A DNA stretch of 64,000 nucleotides from Epilithonimonas mollis. Its GTDB lineage: Bacteria > Bacteroidota > Bacteroidia > Flavobacteriales > Weeksellaceae. This document shows positions 17,663 through 26,496 of the stretch, in pieces; the first letter of the stretch is position 1, and each line of letters starts with the position of its first letter. The position numbers were made by a program, and so were the translations under genes. The DNA is taken from assembly GCF_900142325.1 (NCBI RefSeq), contig NZ_FRAM01000001.1, positions 124,001 through 188,000 of the forward strand, read 5' to 3'. The notes under the pieces were generated by a model. The model was not told the origin of the DNA and searched no databases. It saw nothing but the letters and a program-made list of their open reading frames with translations.

Positions 17663-18733
17663 GTGATTAAGATCGTTGGATTAAATAAAGCACAATTAAA
17701 AGGATTTACAAAAACGGAGCAATTCAAGCAGTTGGATTTTGCACCTATTTCCGAACTTCGGGAGATTTCCCATATTCATAATCCACGGGCCGCCAACAAT
17801 GATGTCCTTTTATTTTTAGCTTATGAAGATGAGCAGCTCGCAGGTTATCTGGGAATGCTCCCCGATGATGTGACCGACAGCTCGGGCAATAAAATTCATT
17901 TTGGCTGGCTGTCGACCTTATTGGTGAGCGAGAAGTTTCGTGGGAAACAAATTGCCCAAAAGCTCCTTTATGCTGCGGAAGAATCTTATGATAAAAACCT
18001 ATTGATTACAGAATTCACACCAAGTGCAGAAAGGTTATACCGTAAAATCGGCTTATTTGAAGACCTGACATCAAAAAAAGCTATCCGTTATTATTTCAAA
18101 TCAAACCTTTCCGAACTATTACCAGCTAAGAAAGTTTTTTTTGAAAAGAACAGACGATGGCTAAAACGTTTGGATAATTTTCTGAATAGCTTTATCCCTT
18201 ATCTCGGTAATGATAAGAATGATCTCTATAAAATCTCAAAATCCGCCGATAAGAATCTGGAAAAGTTCATTTCCAGTCAAAGAAAAAATCCGATTGCAAG
18301 AAACACGGAAGAATTCCGGTGGATATTAGATTATCCGTGGTTGTCCAATGAAAAAGAACAGCCTGATTATCTTTTCTCTTCCTTCGCCAGAAATTATGAG
18401 ATGTTCTGGGTTTCGGTTTTTGAAAATCGGGAAATCATTTCGTCGATGCTTTGCTCTGTTCGGAACGGTCATCTGAAGATTTTATATTATTTTGGAAAAG
18501 CAGATAGAATTTCTAATATTCTTCCAAAAATCATTAAAAAATATAAGGTAAAAATGATGACTGTCTATGATGAAAAGCTAAATAGCGAGATCCGGAAAAC
18601 AAACACGCCAAAATCTATTTACAAACGTCCACTGCAAAGAGAATATCTGATCCACAGAGATTTTAAAAGCAAGCTTGGAAAAGATTTCAGTTTTGACTTT
18701 ACTGATGGCGACGGTGATTTTGCTTTTACATAA
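17663..18733 (+). CDS. GNAT-family acetyltransferase, two-part protein
   Basis: Acyl-CoA-dependent N-acyltransferase. The N-terminal half is a GNAT domain with the acetyl-CoA loop FRGKQIAQKLL (about residues 92-102) after the strand GWLSTLLVSEK. The C-terminal half (from about residue 150) is unrecognised, basic and possibly a second acyltransferase-like lobe. The start is a GTG at 17663; the nearby ATG at 17655 is out of frame and closes at once. It probably acts with the deacetylase upstream on a surface glycan or its lipid carrier, but this is inferred from position only. Confidence 0.75.
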   Translation: MIKIVGLNKAQLKGFTKTEQFKQLDFAPISELREISHIHNPRAANNDVLLFLAYEDEQLAGYLGMLPDDVTDSSGNKIHFGWLSTLLVSEKFRGKQIAQKLLYAAEESYDKNLLITEFTPSAERLYRKIGLFEDLTSKKAIRYYFKSNLSELLPAKKVFFEKNRRWLKRLDNFLNSFIPYLGNDKNDLYKISKSADKNLEKFISSQRKNPIARNTEEFRWILDYPWLSNEKEQPDYLFSSFARNYEMFWVSVFENREIISSMLCSVRNGHLKILYYFGKADRISNILPKIIKKYKVKMMTVYDEKLNSEIRKTNTPKSIYKRPLQREYLIHRDFKSKLGKDFSFDFTDGDGDFAFT

Positions 18734-18748
18734 GCATCCTCACAAAAC

Positions 18749-18777
18749 AAAAAATGCTATCCCAAAAGAGACAGCAT
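18749..18777 (-). terminator. Intrinsic terminator of the ppa operon
   Basis: As minus-strand RNA: AUGCUGUCUC, loop UUUU, GGGAUAGCAU, U6. Ten base pairs including two G-U; the wobble pairs only work in this direction. Confidence 0.85.
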
Positions 18778-18800
18778 CTTATTAATTATTTTTTAATAAA

Positions 18801-19412
18801 TTATTTAGCAAAATTATCTGTATAATCTTTTTGAGAAGCCACAATCACCTTTCTGGCATGATCTGCACCATACACCAAATCGATCTTCACTTTTGCAGGC
18901 TCAGTCGGAAGGTTTTTGTAACTTAAGAAATAGTGCAACAGACGGTTGACTTCCGCTTTTGGCAATTCAGATATATCTCTGATATGACCGTACACCTGAT
19001 CTTCCACCAATACTGCGATAATCTTGTCATCCGCCTCTCCTTTATCAATCATCTGGAAACCACCGATCGGAATAGCTTCCATCAGAATATTACCGGATGT
19101 AATGTTGTGCGAACTGAGAACACAGATATCCAAAGGATCATGATCACCTTCTGTCACTTCTTTTGCACCGGTTTCTACGGCAAGATTCTTCACTTCATCT
19201 TCGCAATATGTTCTTGGGATAAAGCCGTATAAAGCCGGGATGATGTTGGAAAACTTCTGTGGACGGTCCACTTTCAGATATCCTGTTTCCTTATCTACTT
19301 CATATTTTATAGTGTCTGTAGGAACGATCTCTACAAAAACGTTGACTACTTCCGGAGCTTTTTCTCCGGCAGAAATCCCGTGCCAAGGATGTGCTTTAAA
19401 ATTAGGAATCAT
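18801..19412 (-). CDS. ppa: Inorganic diphosphatase (family I)
   Basis: Hydrolyses pyrophosphate to phosphate in the cytoplasm, pulling biosynthetic reactions forward. The Mg-binding signature is complete: GDHDPLDICV with Asp90, Asp92 and Asp95, plus the upstream KYEVDKETG and YGFIPRTY. Length 203 is slightly above the classic 175-180, due to a longer N-terminus and loop. It is the last gene of a minus-strand run and starts 8 bp after the small membrane protein gene. Confidence 0.95.
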   Translation of the reverse strand: MIPNFKAHPWHGISAGEKAPEVVNVFVEIVPTDTIKYEVDKETGYLKVDRPQKFSNIIPALYGFIPRTYCEDEVKNLAVETGAKEVTEGDHDPLDICVLSSHNITSGNILMEAIPIGGFQMIDKGEADDKIIAVLVEDQVYGHIRDISELPKAEVNRLLHYFLSYKNLPTEPAKVKIDLVYGADHARKVIVASQKDYTDNFAK

Positions 19413-19420
19413 GTTTATTT

Positions 19421-19930
19421 TTATATTATTTTGTTTAATTCTTTTCTCAGGTTCTCGATCGTGTCCGAGATATAATCTTCTGAGTTGACGTAACTCATCA
19501 GAAAAATGGTTTTAAAATCTTCCAGCCCCGAATTTTCATTCATTTCCTCATAAGTTTTCCTCATAAGTATTAGAACATTGTTTTTACTCGTAAGGATGTC
19601 TTGCCAGGAGGATTTGGAAATGTATAACTGTTGGGAAGAATTGTACTCGAATTCTTCGTTAATATTCTTTTCTGTCAGAAAAACAAACTCGTGCGGCTGA
19701 AGATCTTTATCAAATTTCATGACCAGATTAGAAGGTTTCAGCCGTTCCAGAAACAATGTCATTCTTTCCAGAGCCTGAAACTTGATTTCGTTATTGGATT
19801 TGGTTGCAATGAAATTTATTTCCTGCTTTTTAAGTCTTACAAAAGCATTAACGAATTGTTTCGCAAATACCAAAAAAGGCAATGCGATGATAACTGCAAC
19901 AGCGTAAGGCAAATAATCTGAGTCAAACAT
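19421..19930 (-). CDS. Membrane-anchored protein of unknown function
   Basis: No family recognised. One N-terminal transmembrane segment (YAVAVIIALPFLVFA, residues 8-22) is followed by about 145 soluble residues with a predominantly helical beginning (RLKKQEINFIATKSNNEIKFQALERM) and several phrases rich in charged residues. No catalytic motif is evident. It lies between the FemAB-like gene (21 bp upstream) and ppa (8 bp downstream) and has its own TAATTTTG box, so it and ppa can be expressed separately from the radC genes. Confidence 0.75.
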   Translation of the reverse strand: MFDSDYLPYAVAVIIALPFLVFAKQFVNAFVRLKKQEINFIATKSNNEIKFQALERMTLFLERLKPSNLVMKFDKDLQPHEFVFLTEKNINEEFEYNSSQQLYISKSSWQDILTSKNNVLILMRKTYEEMNENSGLEDFKTIFLMSYVNSEDYISDTIENLRKELNKII

Positions 19931-19946
19931 ATCTGAAATCGGATTG

Positions 19947-19954
19947 CAAAATTA
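19947..19954 (-). promoter_or_regulatory. Internal -7 element for the unknown-ppa pair
   Basis: TAATTTTG on the minus strand overlaps the stop codon of the FemAB-like gene, 17 bp before the next ATG. Exact TAnnTTTG match. Confidence 0.45.
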
Positions 19955-20836
19955 AGAAATTTTTAACCAATTCCTGACGATATCTTTTTTTGAATTCTGA
20001 ATCACCTGATATTCCTGCAAATCCGAGCCAAAACTTTTGAAAAAAACTTCAATACCGCGTATACTGCCACCCATAAAATTAAAAGCTTTAGTTTCAATAT
20101 TGGTTTTTAAGATCCTGTCTATCAGAAACGAAGCACCATTATGACTCTTAAATTCTTCGTTGTTCAGTAAACCTAAAAGCGAGTAACAATCACCATCATC
20201 TATCAGAATTGCCAGATTTGTTAAATTTTCTTCATAATAACTCCCGAACATTCTAAGTTTTCCGGATTTTTCTAAAAAGAAAAGATATTGTATAAAAAGA
20301 TCCATATCCTTTTCTTTTTGAAGACCTTTAAAATTATTTTTAATAAAATCCAGAATATATGTGTCCTTAAAAACCTCCCGGAAATCAAGGTATTGTGCAG
20401 TTTTCACTGTAGATTTTCTTCCTTTGAAATATTTTTTTCGTCTCAGAAATGCATATTCCTGAACCGGTATGATGTAATTTTTCTTCGTTGTTAAGGTTGT
20501 TTCAAAATGATTATTAAAATTAAACTGATAATTGACGATCAAATAATTTTTTTTGAAGAAATCTAAAAATTTCTGATTGACAAAAATATCATCTTCTTTA
20601 CTGAAAATGCCGAGCTGTTGACAGAACAAAGGCATATTAGCCAATCTGAGCATAATTCTTTTGGTAAAAGGAACAGGCATCACTGCCTGATAATCACCAT
20701 AAACCAAAAGTTCCCAATTTTTACATAGAAAATCCAGCATTTCTTTTTTGCAGTAGAAATTTTTCTGGACAGAGTTTTCTATGCAATGGTTATATTTTTC
20801 AAAATCAATGTCTTTGTATTCAACTTTGTTTATCAT
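19952..20836 (-). CDS. FemAB/GNAT-fold acyltransferase-like protein
   Basis: Unnamed family. The C-terminal part (FNFMGGSIRGIEVFFKSFGS, then LQEYQVIQNS) has the pattern of the Bacteroidota FemAB-like/GNAT-fold proteins, in which the segment 'F.GS.I.G...FF..FG' follows the acyl-CoA fold core. The N-terminal half is tryptophan- and aromatic-rich (KNWELLVYGDYQAVMPVPF) as in these proteins. Such proteins transfer amino acids or acyl groups to peptidoglycan, lipids or glycans; no substrate can be claimed here. The start overlaps the end of radC by 4 bp (ATGA), so it is translated with it. Confidence 0.6.
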   Translation of the reverse strand: MINKVEYKDIDFEKYNHCIENSVQKNFYCKKEMLDFLCKNWELLVYGDYQAVMPVPFTKRIMLRLANMPLFCQQLGIFSKEDDIFVNQKFLDFFKKNYLIVNYQFNFNNHFETTLTTKKNYIIPVQEYAFLRRKKYFKGRKSTVKTAQYLDFREVFKDTYILDFIKNNFKGLQKEKDMDLFIQYLFFLEKSGKLRMFGSYYEENLTNLAILIDDGDCYSLLGLLNNEEFKSHNGASFLIDRILKTNIETKAFNFMGGSIRGIEVFFKSFGSDLQEYQVIQNSKKDIVRNWLKIS

Positions 20837-21510
20837 AAAATCCCTTCTTCTTTGAAACTGTAAAATTTATTTTGAGCAATTATAAGGTGATCCAGCAGTT
20901 CTATGTCAAGTAATTTTCCAGCTTCATTTATTCTTTTGGTTATGTTGATATCTTCCTGGCTTGGTTTAAGACTTCCGGCCGGATGATTATGCGAGATAAT
21001 TATTCTGGTCGAAAAGTGCTCCAGTGCCATTTTAAAAATCACTCTGACATCCGCAACAGAACCAGCAATACCACCACGAAAAAGACAGTTTTTATAAAGG
21101 ATTTTGTTCTGATGATTCAGAAAGATAACCCAGAACTCCTCTGTTGGCAGATCAGAAAGATGTGGCTGCAGAATCTCGAAAGCATCTTTGCTGTCATTTA
21201 TTTTTTGTCTCTCCAGAACTTCCTGCTGGGATTTTCTGTTGCCGATTTCTAAGGCGGTTGCTATGGAAATGGCTTTTGCTTCACCAACACCTTTGAATTT
21301 CATCAAATCTTTGATTGATAACTGACTTAATCTGTGCCAATTATTCTCTACCGAATTCAATATTCTTCTAGCCAATTCGACAGCGGATTCTTCTCTGCTA
21401 CCGCTTCCCATAATGATTGCCAGCAGTTCCGAATCTGAAACCGAAGCTTTCCCCTTCAAAAGGAATTTTTCTCTTGGGCGGTCATCTTCCGCAAGCGATT
21501 TGATGCTCAT
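20833..21510 (-). CDS. radC: RadC-family JAB/MPN metalloprotein
   Basis: Conserved bacterial protein historically linked to DNA repair, with unproven biochemistry. The N-terminal helix-hairpin-helix half (LMKFKGVGEAKAISIATALEIG, residues about 70-91, in parts) is followed by the JAB1/MPN+ domain with the zinc signature HNHPAGSLKPSQED and an upstream FRGGI. Length 225 is full. Its ATG overlaps the stop of the upstream transpeptidase-like gene by one base (TAATG). Confidence 0.93.
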   Translation of the reverse strand: MSIKSLAEDDRPREKFLLKGKASVSDSELLAIIMGSGSREESAVELARRILNSVENNWHRLSQLSIKDLMKFKGVGEAKAISIATALEIGNRKSQQEVLERQKINDSKDAFEILQPHLSDLPTEEFWVIFLNHQNKILYKNCLFRGGIAGSVADVRVIFKMALEHFSTRIIISHNHPAGSLKPSQEDINITKRINEAGKLLDIELLDHLIIAQNKFYSFKEEGIL

Positions 21511-22109
21511 TACTGATAAGCGTAAAGAATTATTTTTTTATCTGATCTGTCAATATGCTGTTCCAAAATTCTGAAAAAATCATCAGAAACCATTGGACAA
21601 CCCCAGCTGAGACAGATGTCCTCTGCTTGTTCCGTATCAGGCACACAATCCAGGCTGTGAAGAACAATTGCCCTCTTTCTGGCATTGCTGTTGGTTTCAT
21701 CCAATCCGTCCAGCCTGTATGATAAGCCGAATTGACCTTTATATTTCTCCGAAATTACATATCTTCCCAATGATGAGCATCGGGAGTTGTTCTGATTGCT
21801 AAATGTAAGCCGTCCCTTCTGTTTTCCTGATTCTGAGCCAGAACCATGCGCAACCAAAGCCTTTTGAATTACCTTTCCGGATCTCAGATCAATGACAAAA
21901 AACCTGAACTTTGATGATGGAATTGAGAAGTCTATTAAGAATGCTTTGTCAGGATTATAATCTGAATTTTTAATAAACGATGTTAAATCTTCAATTTTCT
22001 GAGAAAGTTCATTTTGTGATGTAACCGACCTTAAAGAATCACTTCCCTGAGATTTTACTTCGCAGGAAATCAATAAACATAATAAAATTATCAGTAAAAG
22101 TTTTCTCAA
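21510..22109 (-). CDS. Murein L,D-transpeptidase-like lipoprotein (YkuD_2 type)
   Basis: Lipoprotein with lipobox LLISC near residue 16. The domain shows VLHS followed 22 residues on by SWGCPMVS, the His and catalytic-Cys motifs of the L,D-transpeptidase (YkuD-related) fold, with preceding beta strands FRFFVIDLRSGKVI and LGRYVISE. Members are expected to form or trim 3-3 cross-links or attach proteins in peptidoglycan. Length about 200. First gene of the overlapping run with radC, FemAB-like, unknown and ppa. Confidence 0.85.
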   Translation of the reverse strand: MRKLLLIILLCLLISCEVKSQGSDSLRSVTSQNELSQKIEDLTSFIKNSDYNPDKAFLIDFSIPSSKFRFFVIDLRSGKVIQKALVAHGSGSESGKQKGRLTFSNQNNSRCSSLGRYVISEKYKGQFGLSYRLDGLDETNSNARKRAIVLHSLDCVPDTEQAEDICLSWGCPMVSDDFFRILEQHIDRSDKKIILYAYQ

Positions 22110-22167
22110 TGGATATGTTTTATTACAAAACGATTAATCTAGAAAAATAATATGATCTTTATATTAT

Positions 22168-22836
22168 CTATAAAACGATCTGCCCATCCTTCATCACCAG
22201 TTTTCTGTCCGTGCTCTCAGCCAAAACAGGATTGTGTGTCACAATCACGAAGGTCTGCTGATATTTGTCTCTCAGGTCAAAAAATAACTGATGCAAAGCA
22301 TCTGCGTTTTTGGAATCGAGATTTCCCGTCGGTTCATCCGCAAAGATAATTTTCGGAGAATTAATAAGCGCTCTTGCTACTGCAACTCTCTGAGCCTCAC
22401 CCCCTGACAGCTCTGATGGTTTGTGATGTAACCTGCTGGCAATATTAAGATCTTCAAAAAGAGAATGCGCTTTTTCTATAACCTCTCTTTCTGCAATTCC
22501 GGCAATTTTTGTCGGCAACAAAACATTTTCAAGCGCTGTAAACTCGGGCAAAAGCTGATGATTCTGGAAAACAAAACCAATATTCCTGTTTCTGAATTTT
22601 GACAGTTCTTTGTCTTTCATTTGCAGATAAGAATTACCATCCAGAGCAATTTCGGTTCCGAATTTATCTATATCAGAAGGCTTATCCAGCGTTCCGAGGA
22701 TCTGAAGCAATGTTGATTTTCCTGCGCCCGATTCCCCGACAATCGAAACCACTTCACTTGCTTTTATGTGGATGTCAACGCCCTTCAGAACTTCCAGCGT
22801 TCCGTAAAATTTATGTATATTTTTGGCTCTAATCAT
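22168..22836 (-). CDS. lolD: ABC transporter ATP-binding protein, LolD-like
   Basis: ATPase subunit energising lipoprotein release from the inner membrane (LolCDE) or a related MacB-class system. Walker A GESGAGKS (about 35-42), Q-loop FQNHQLLPEFTALENV, signature LSGGEAQR, Walker B FADEPTGNLD, switch HN. Length 222 and the Q-loop text match LolD. No LolC/E permease is adjacent, as is common in Bacteroidota. Flanked by pcrA upstream (38 bp) and the transpeptidase-like gene downstream (58 bp). Confidence 0.85.
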   Translation of the reverse strand: MIRAKNIHKFYGTLEVLKGVDIHIKASEVVSIVGESGAGKSTLLQILGTLDKPSDIDKFGTEIALDGNSYLQMKDKELSKFRNRNIGFVFQNHQLLPEFTALENVLLPTKIAGIAEREVIEKAHSLFEDLNIASRLHHKPSELSGGEAQRVAVARALINSPKIIFADEPTGNLDSKNADALHQLFFDLRDKYQQTFVIVTHNPVLAESTDRKLVMKDGQIVL

Positions 22837-22874
22837 ATTTTGATTTTTGAATCTTTTGCCTGATTATGGTCTTT

Positions 22875-25202
22875 TTAAATCTTTGTCAATTTAGCAAATT
22901 TCAAGATAAGGTTTTTCTCACCTTCATTTGCAAAAATCACTTTGGCTTTTATATTTTGAGGATCGGTTCCGTCCAAAAAGGTCACTTCGCCGACACCGAA
23001 ACGGTCGTGTCTCACTCTGTCTCCCACCTCAATATCTTCTGAAGATGAACCACTCGGGTTGATAATTTTTGCTGTTGCAATAGGCTTGAGTTTCTTTGCA
23101 GGAGGTGTATTGAAATTACGTTCAAGTGTTTTTTTCTCATCTTTCTTTTTGAAAAATCTTGGTTCAGAAGGTCTTTCGTCAAAAATATTTGAGTTAACAC
23201 CTGAATTATTCACAAATCTGGCTTCCATCATTGGATTGATGAATTCTATATATTTGGAATCTACCTCGCTCAAAAAACGGGACGGTTCAGAATCCGTAAT
23301 TTTTCCCCATTGAAATCTGGAAACTGCATAGGTGAAAAAAGCCTGCTTCTCTGCTCTGGTAAGGGCGACATAAAAGAGACGTCTCTCCTCCTCCAGTTCT
23401 TCTCTTGTCGATGAGCTCATAAAACTCGGAAAAAGATTTTCTTCCAGTCCTACGAGATGAACAACCGGGAATTCCAATCCTTTTGAAAGGTGGATTGTCA
23501 TCAGAGAAACCTTATCCGTATCATCATCTTTATTACTTTGCGTATCTGCAGACAGTGCAATATTTTCCATAAAGTTGGACAAACTGGGATCGCCACCTTC
23601 AACCTGAATCTGTTCTTCAATGAAACCCTGCATAGAGTTCAGTAATTCCTGGATATTTTCTACTCTGGAAATGCCTTCCGGCGTCTGATCTTCTTTCAGG
23701 AATCTGATTAAGCCGCTTCGTTTCGCAACTTCCATCGCCACATCATAAACATTTTCGGTTTTCAGCATGACCTGGAAAGCCTTGATCATCGCCCAGAAAT
23801 CACCCAATTTAGTAATGATTCCATTATTCAGCCCCAATTGTGGTGCATAAAAACCGAGATTGTCCAAAACCTGGGTTACCGGAACATTCTGCGAATCTGC
23901 AAAAACGATCAGCTTATTCTGTGTTGTTTCGCCAATTCCTCTCGCCGGATAATTGATAATTCTGGATAAAGCTTCAGAATCATTTTCATTGACGAGAATC
24001 CTTAAGTAAGCGAGCAGATCCTTTACTTCTTTCCTTTGATAGAAAGATAATCCGCCATATACTCTGTAAGGAATATTCTTTTTTCTTAGTGCATCTTCGA
24101 ATGCTCTTGTCTGCGAATTGGTTCTGTAAAGAATCGCAAAGTCAGAGAATTTTCGTTGTTGTGTGTTATGCAATTCAAAAATATTGGCGGAGACAAAATT
24201 CGCTTCATCCGCATCAGAGAGACTGCGATAAACTTTTATTTTTTCCCCGACTTCATTCTCACTAAAAACATTTTTCTTGAATTGCTGTAAGTTTTTAGAA
24301 ATCACTACATTGGCAGCGTCTACAATATTCTGTGTCGAACGGTAATTCTGCTCCAGCGAGACAGTCATCGCATCAGGATAATCTTTTTTGAAATTGAGAA
24401 TATTATAAATATTAGCGCCCCGAAATGAATAAATCGATTGTGCATCATCACCCACAACACAAATATTTTCAAACTTGGAAGCCAATGCTTTGACAATGAG
24501 ATACTGGGAATGATTCGTATCCTGATACTCATCTACCAATATATATCTGAATCTGTCCTGATACTTGGCCAATACTTCCGGAAAACGGGTTAATAATTCA
24601 TTCGTTTTCAGCAACAGATCATCAAAATCCATTGCTCCATTCCGGAAACACATATCCACATACTTTCTGTAGATTTCGCCAATCATTTTCATATTGGCTC
24701 TTTCATCAGCTTCCAGCAATTCCGGATTATTGAAATATGCATTGACTGTGATGAGATTATTTTTGTATTGAGAAATTCTGGCCAGAACTTTTTTTGGCTT
24801 ATAAACTTCCGCATCGATGCTCAGATCTTTGATGACTTTTTTCATCACATTCAGCGCATCCTGGGCATCATAAATTGTAAAATTGGAAGAAAAACCCAGA
24901 TAATGGGCTTCGCTCCTCAGGATTCTTGCAAATACAGAGTGGAAAGTCCCCATCCAGAGAGAACGCGCATCGCTGTCGCCTACAACTTTTGCAATACGTT
25001 CTTTCATTTCTTTTGCCGCTTTGTTGGTAAATGTCAGAGCCAGAATATTGAAAGGGTCGACACCATTGGTGATAAGATGGGCAATCCGCATCGTAAGAAC
25101 TCTGGTTTTGCCGGAGCCTGCGCCTGCCAAAACCATCAAGGGTCCTTGTAGTGTGGTAACTGCCTCAAACTGTGCTTCATTCAATCCTTTCAGATAATCC
25201 AT
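22875..25202 (-). CDS. pcrA: ATP-dependent DNA helicase of the UvrD/PcrA type (SF1A)
   Basis: 3'-5' helicase in repair, replication restart and removal of RecA filaments. Full motif set: Q motif LNEAQFEAV, I AGAGSGKT, Ia LTFTNKAAKEM, II VDEYQDTN, III GDDAQSIYSFRGA, IV LEQNYRST, V MTIHLSKGLEFPVV, VI YVALTRAEK. The C-terminus ends in a Tudor-like IEVGDRVRHDRFGVGEV tail that in PcrA contacts RNA polymerase. Length 775 is typical. It has its own promoter box and may lead into lolD. Confidence 0.95.
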   Translation of the reverse strand: MDYLKGLNEAQFEAVTTLQGPLMVLAGAGSGKTRVLTMRIAHLITNGVDPFNILALTFTNKAAKEMKERIAKVVGDSDARSLWMGTFHSVFARILRSEAHYLGFSSNFTIYDAQDALNVMKKVIKDLSIDAEVYKPKKVLARISQYKNNLITVNAYFNNPELLEADERANMKMIGEIYRKYVDMCFRNGAMDFDDLLLKTNELLTRFPEVLAKYQDRFRYILVDEYQDTNHSQYLIVKALASKFENICVVGDDAQSIYSFRGANIYNILNFKKDYPDAMTVSLEQNYRSTQNIVDAANVVISKNLQQFKKNVFSENEVGEKIKVYRSLSDADEANFVSANIFELHNTQQRKFSDFAILYRTNSQTRAFEDALRKKNIPYRVYGGLSFYQRKEVKDLLAYLRILVNENDSEALSRIINYPARGIGETTQNKLIVFADSQNVPVTQVLDNLGFYAPQLGLNNGIITKLGDFWAMIKAFQVMLKTENVYDVAMEVAKRSGLIRFLKEDQTPEGISRVENIQELLNSMQGFIEEQIQVEGGDPSLSNFMENIALSADTQSNKDDDTDKVSLMTIHLSKGLEFPVVHLVGLEENLFPSFMSSSTREELEEERRLFYVALTRAEKQAFFTYAVSRFQWGKITDSEPSRFLSEVDSKYIEFINPMMEARFVNNSGVNSNIFDERPSEPRFFKKKDEKKTLERNFNTPPAKKLKPIATAKIINPSGSSSEDIEVGDRVRHDRFGVGEVTFLDGTDPQNIKAKVIFANEGEKNLILKFAKLTKI

Positions 25203-25226
25203 TATTTTCTCAAAATTTTAAGATAA

Positions 25227-25234
25227 CAAAAATA
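25227..25234 (-). promoter_or_regulatory. -7 element of pcrA
   Basis: TATTTTTG on the minus strand, 25 bp before the ATG; exact TAnnTTTG match. Confidence 0.5.
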
Positions 25235-25359
25235 GCTTTTTTTATGCAATTTCTCAGCTGCATAAAATTTGAATTTCGGTCATTAATGGGTAATTTTGTA
25301 CTGTGAATAATCTCTGCATTATTTTTTTTTGATATAATCATAAAAATAAAATCAATCTG

Positions 25360-26445
25360 TTGAATATCAATTTTATAAAAAAAGAAATTTCCTCTTTTTT
25401 TAAACTGAAACCTTCGCCAAGAAGTTGGCATATTCCGTTTCTCGCCGGACTATCTGTAGGGATACCGTTAATATTCGGGTACTGTTCCGGAAATGTAAAA
25501 TCTTCACTCACAGCCAGCCTGGCCGGCTTGGTTATTCTTTATATTCCCAATACAAAAGATATTTTTGAAACCATGACAAAAATGTTTGTATGCTCATTCG
25601 GGATAATTATTTCTTATATCTTCGGATTGGTTTTCAGTTTTAATATGTGGATTGCACCTTTAGCTTTCGGGATTTTTTCGGGGATAGCTTATTACATCGT
25701 GAAATATTTTAACCTGAAACCTCCGGGAAGTTTTTTCTTTATAATGATTGCATCCATGGCCGTTGGAATTCCGCATGACCCGGAAAGCATACCGCAAAAA
25801 GTCGGTATCTTTACAATCGGAACATTGAATGCCTGCACAATCTGTCTGATATATTGTGTTTTAAAATCGAAAAAAGAATCCATAAAAACCTCAACTGCAT
25901 TAAGGATCAATCCTTATGTTGATCTTGTAGAATCTCATATCATCGGGATTTGCATGTTTGCTTCGGTTTTGGTCGGGCAGATTTTCAAGCTGGATTATCC
26001 CTATTGGATTCCGATTTCCAGTCTTGCGGTTTTGCAGGGTGTGAATCAGTATCATATATGGAAACGCGGATTGCACAGGATTATCGGAACTATAATCGGG
26101 TTAGGGATTGCCTGGATAATTTTTTCTTATGTGCATGATATTTTGTGGATTTGTGTCGCTATTATTTGTCTTCAGATTATTGTAGAAATGCTGATAACCA
26201 GACATTATGCATTGGCCGTAATGTTTCTTACACCAATGGGAATTCTGCTCGCCGAAACGGGAAGTTCCACATCACTTAATCCAGATTATCTTTTAAAAAT
26301 GAGACTATTGGAAATCCTGATAGGAAGTACGATCGGCTGTATCGGCGGATGGTTCCTGTATAATGAACGGGTCAGATTCAATTCTGTAAAACATCTTAGA
26401 AAGTCAAAAATCGCATTAAGGAAAAGCTTGAAACAAAATACATGA
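25360..26445 (+). CDS. FUSC-family inner membrane protein (aromatic-acid/efflux type)
   Basis: Two blocks of hydrophobic segments (residues about 25-160 and 195-340), the duplicated half-repeat of the FUSC/YccS family, with the family text WIPISSLAVLQGVNQYHIWKR then GTIIGLGIAWIIF in the second block. Members export aromatic acids or other small toxic molecules. The protein is shorter (361) than full FUSC exporters and lacks a large cytoplasmic domain. The start is a TTG at 25360; the upstream region to pcrA is short. Substrate unknown. Confidence 0.8.
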   Translation: MNINFIKKEISSFFKLKPSPRSWHIPFLAGLSVGIPLIFGYCSGNVKSSLTASLAGLVILYIPNTKDIFETMTKMFVCSFGIIISYIFGLVFSFNMWIAPLAFGIFSGIAYYIVKYFNLKPPGSFFFIMIASMAVGIPHDPESIPQKVGIFTIGTLNACTICLIYCVLKSKKESIKTSTALRINPYVDLVESHIIGICMFASVLVGQIFKLDYPYWIPISSLAVLQGVNQYHIWKRGLHRIIGTIIGLGIAWIIFSYVHDILWICVAIICLQIIVEMLITRHYALAVMFLTPMGILLAETGSSTSLNPDYLLKMRLLEILIGSTIGCIGGWFLYNERVRFNSVKHLRKSKIALRKSLKQNT

Positions 26446-26496
26446 TTATTTAAAAATAAAAATTAAATTTTGCCAAAGTATTTAAATAACCTATTT

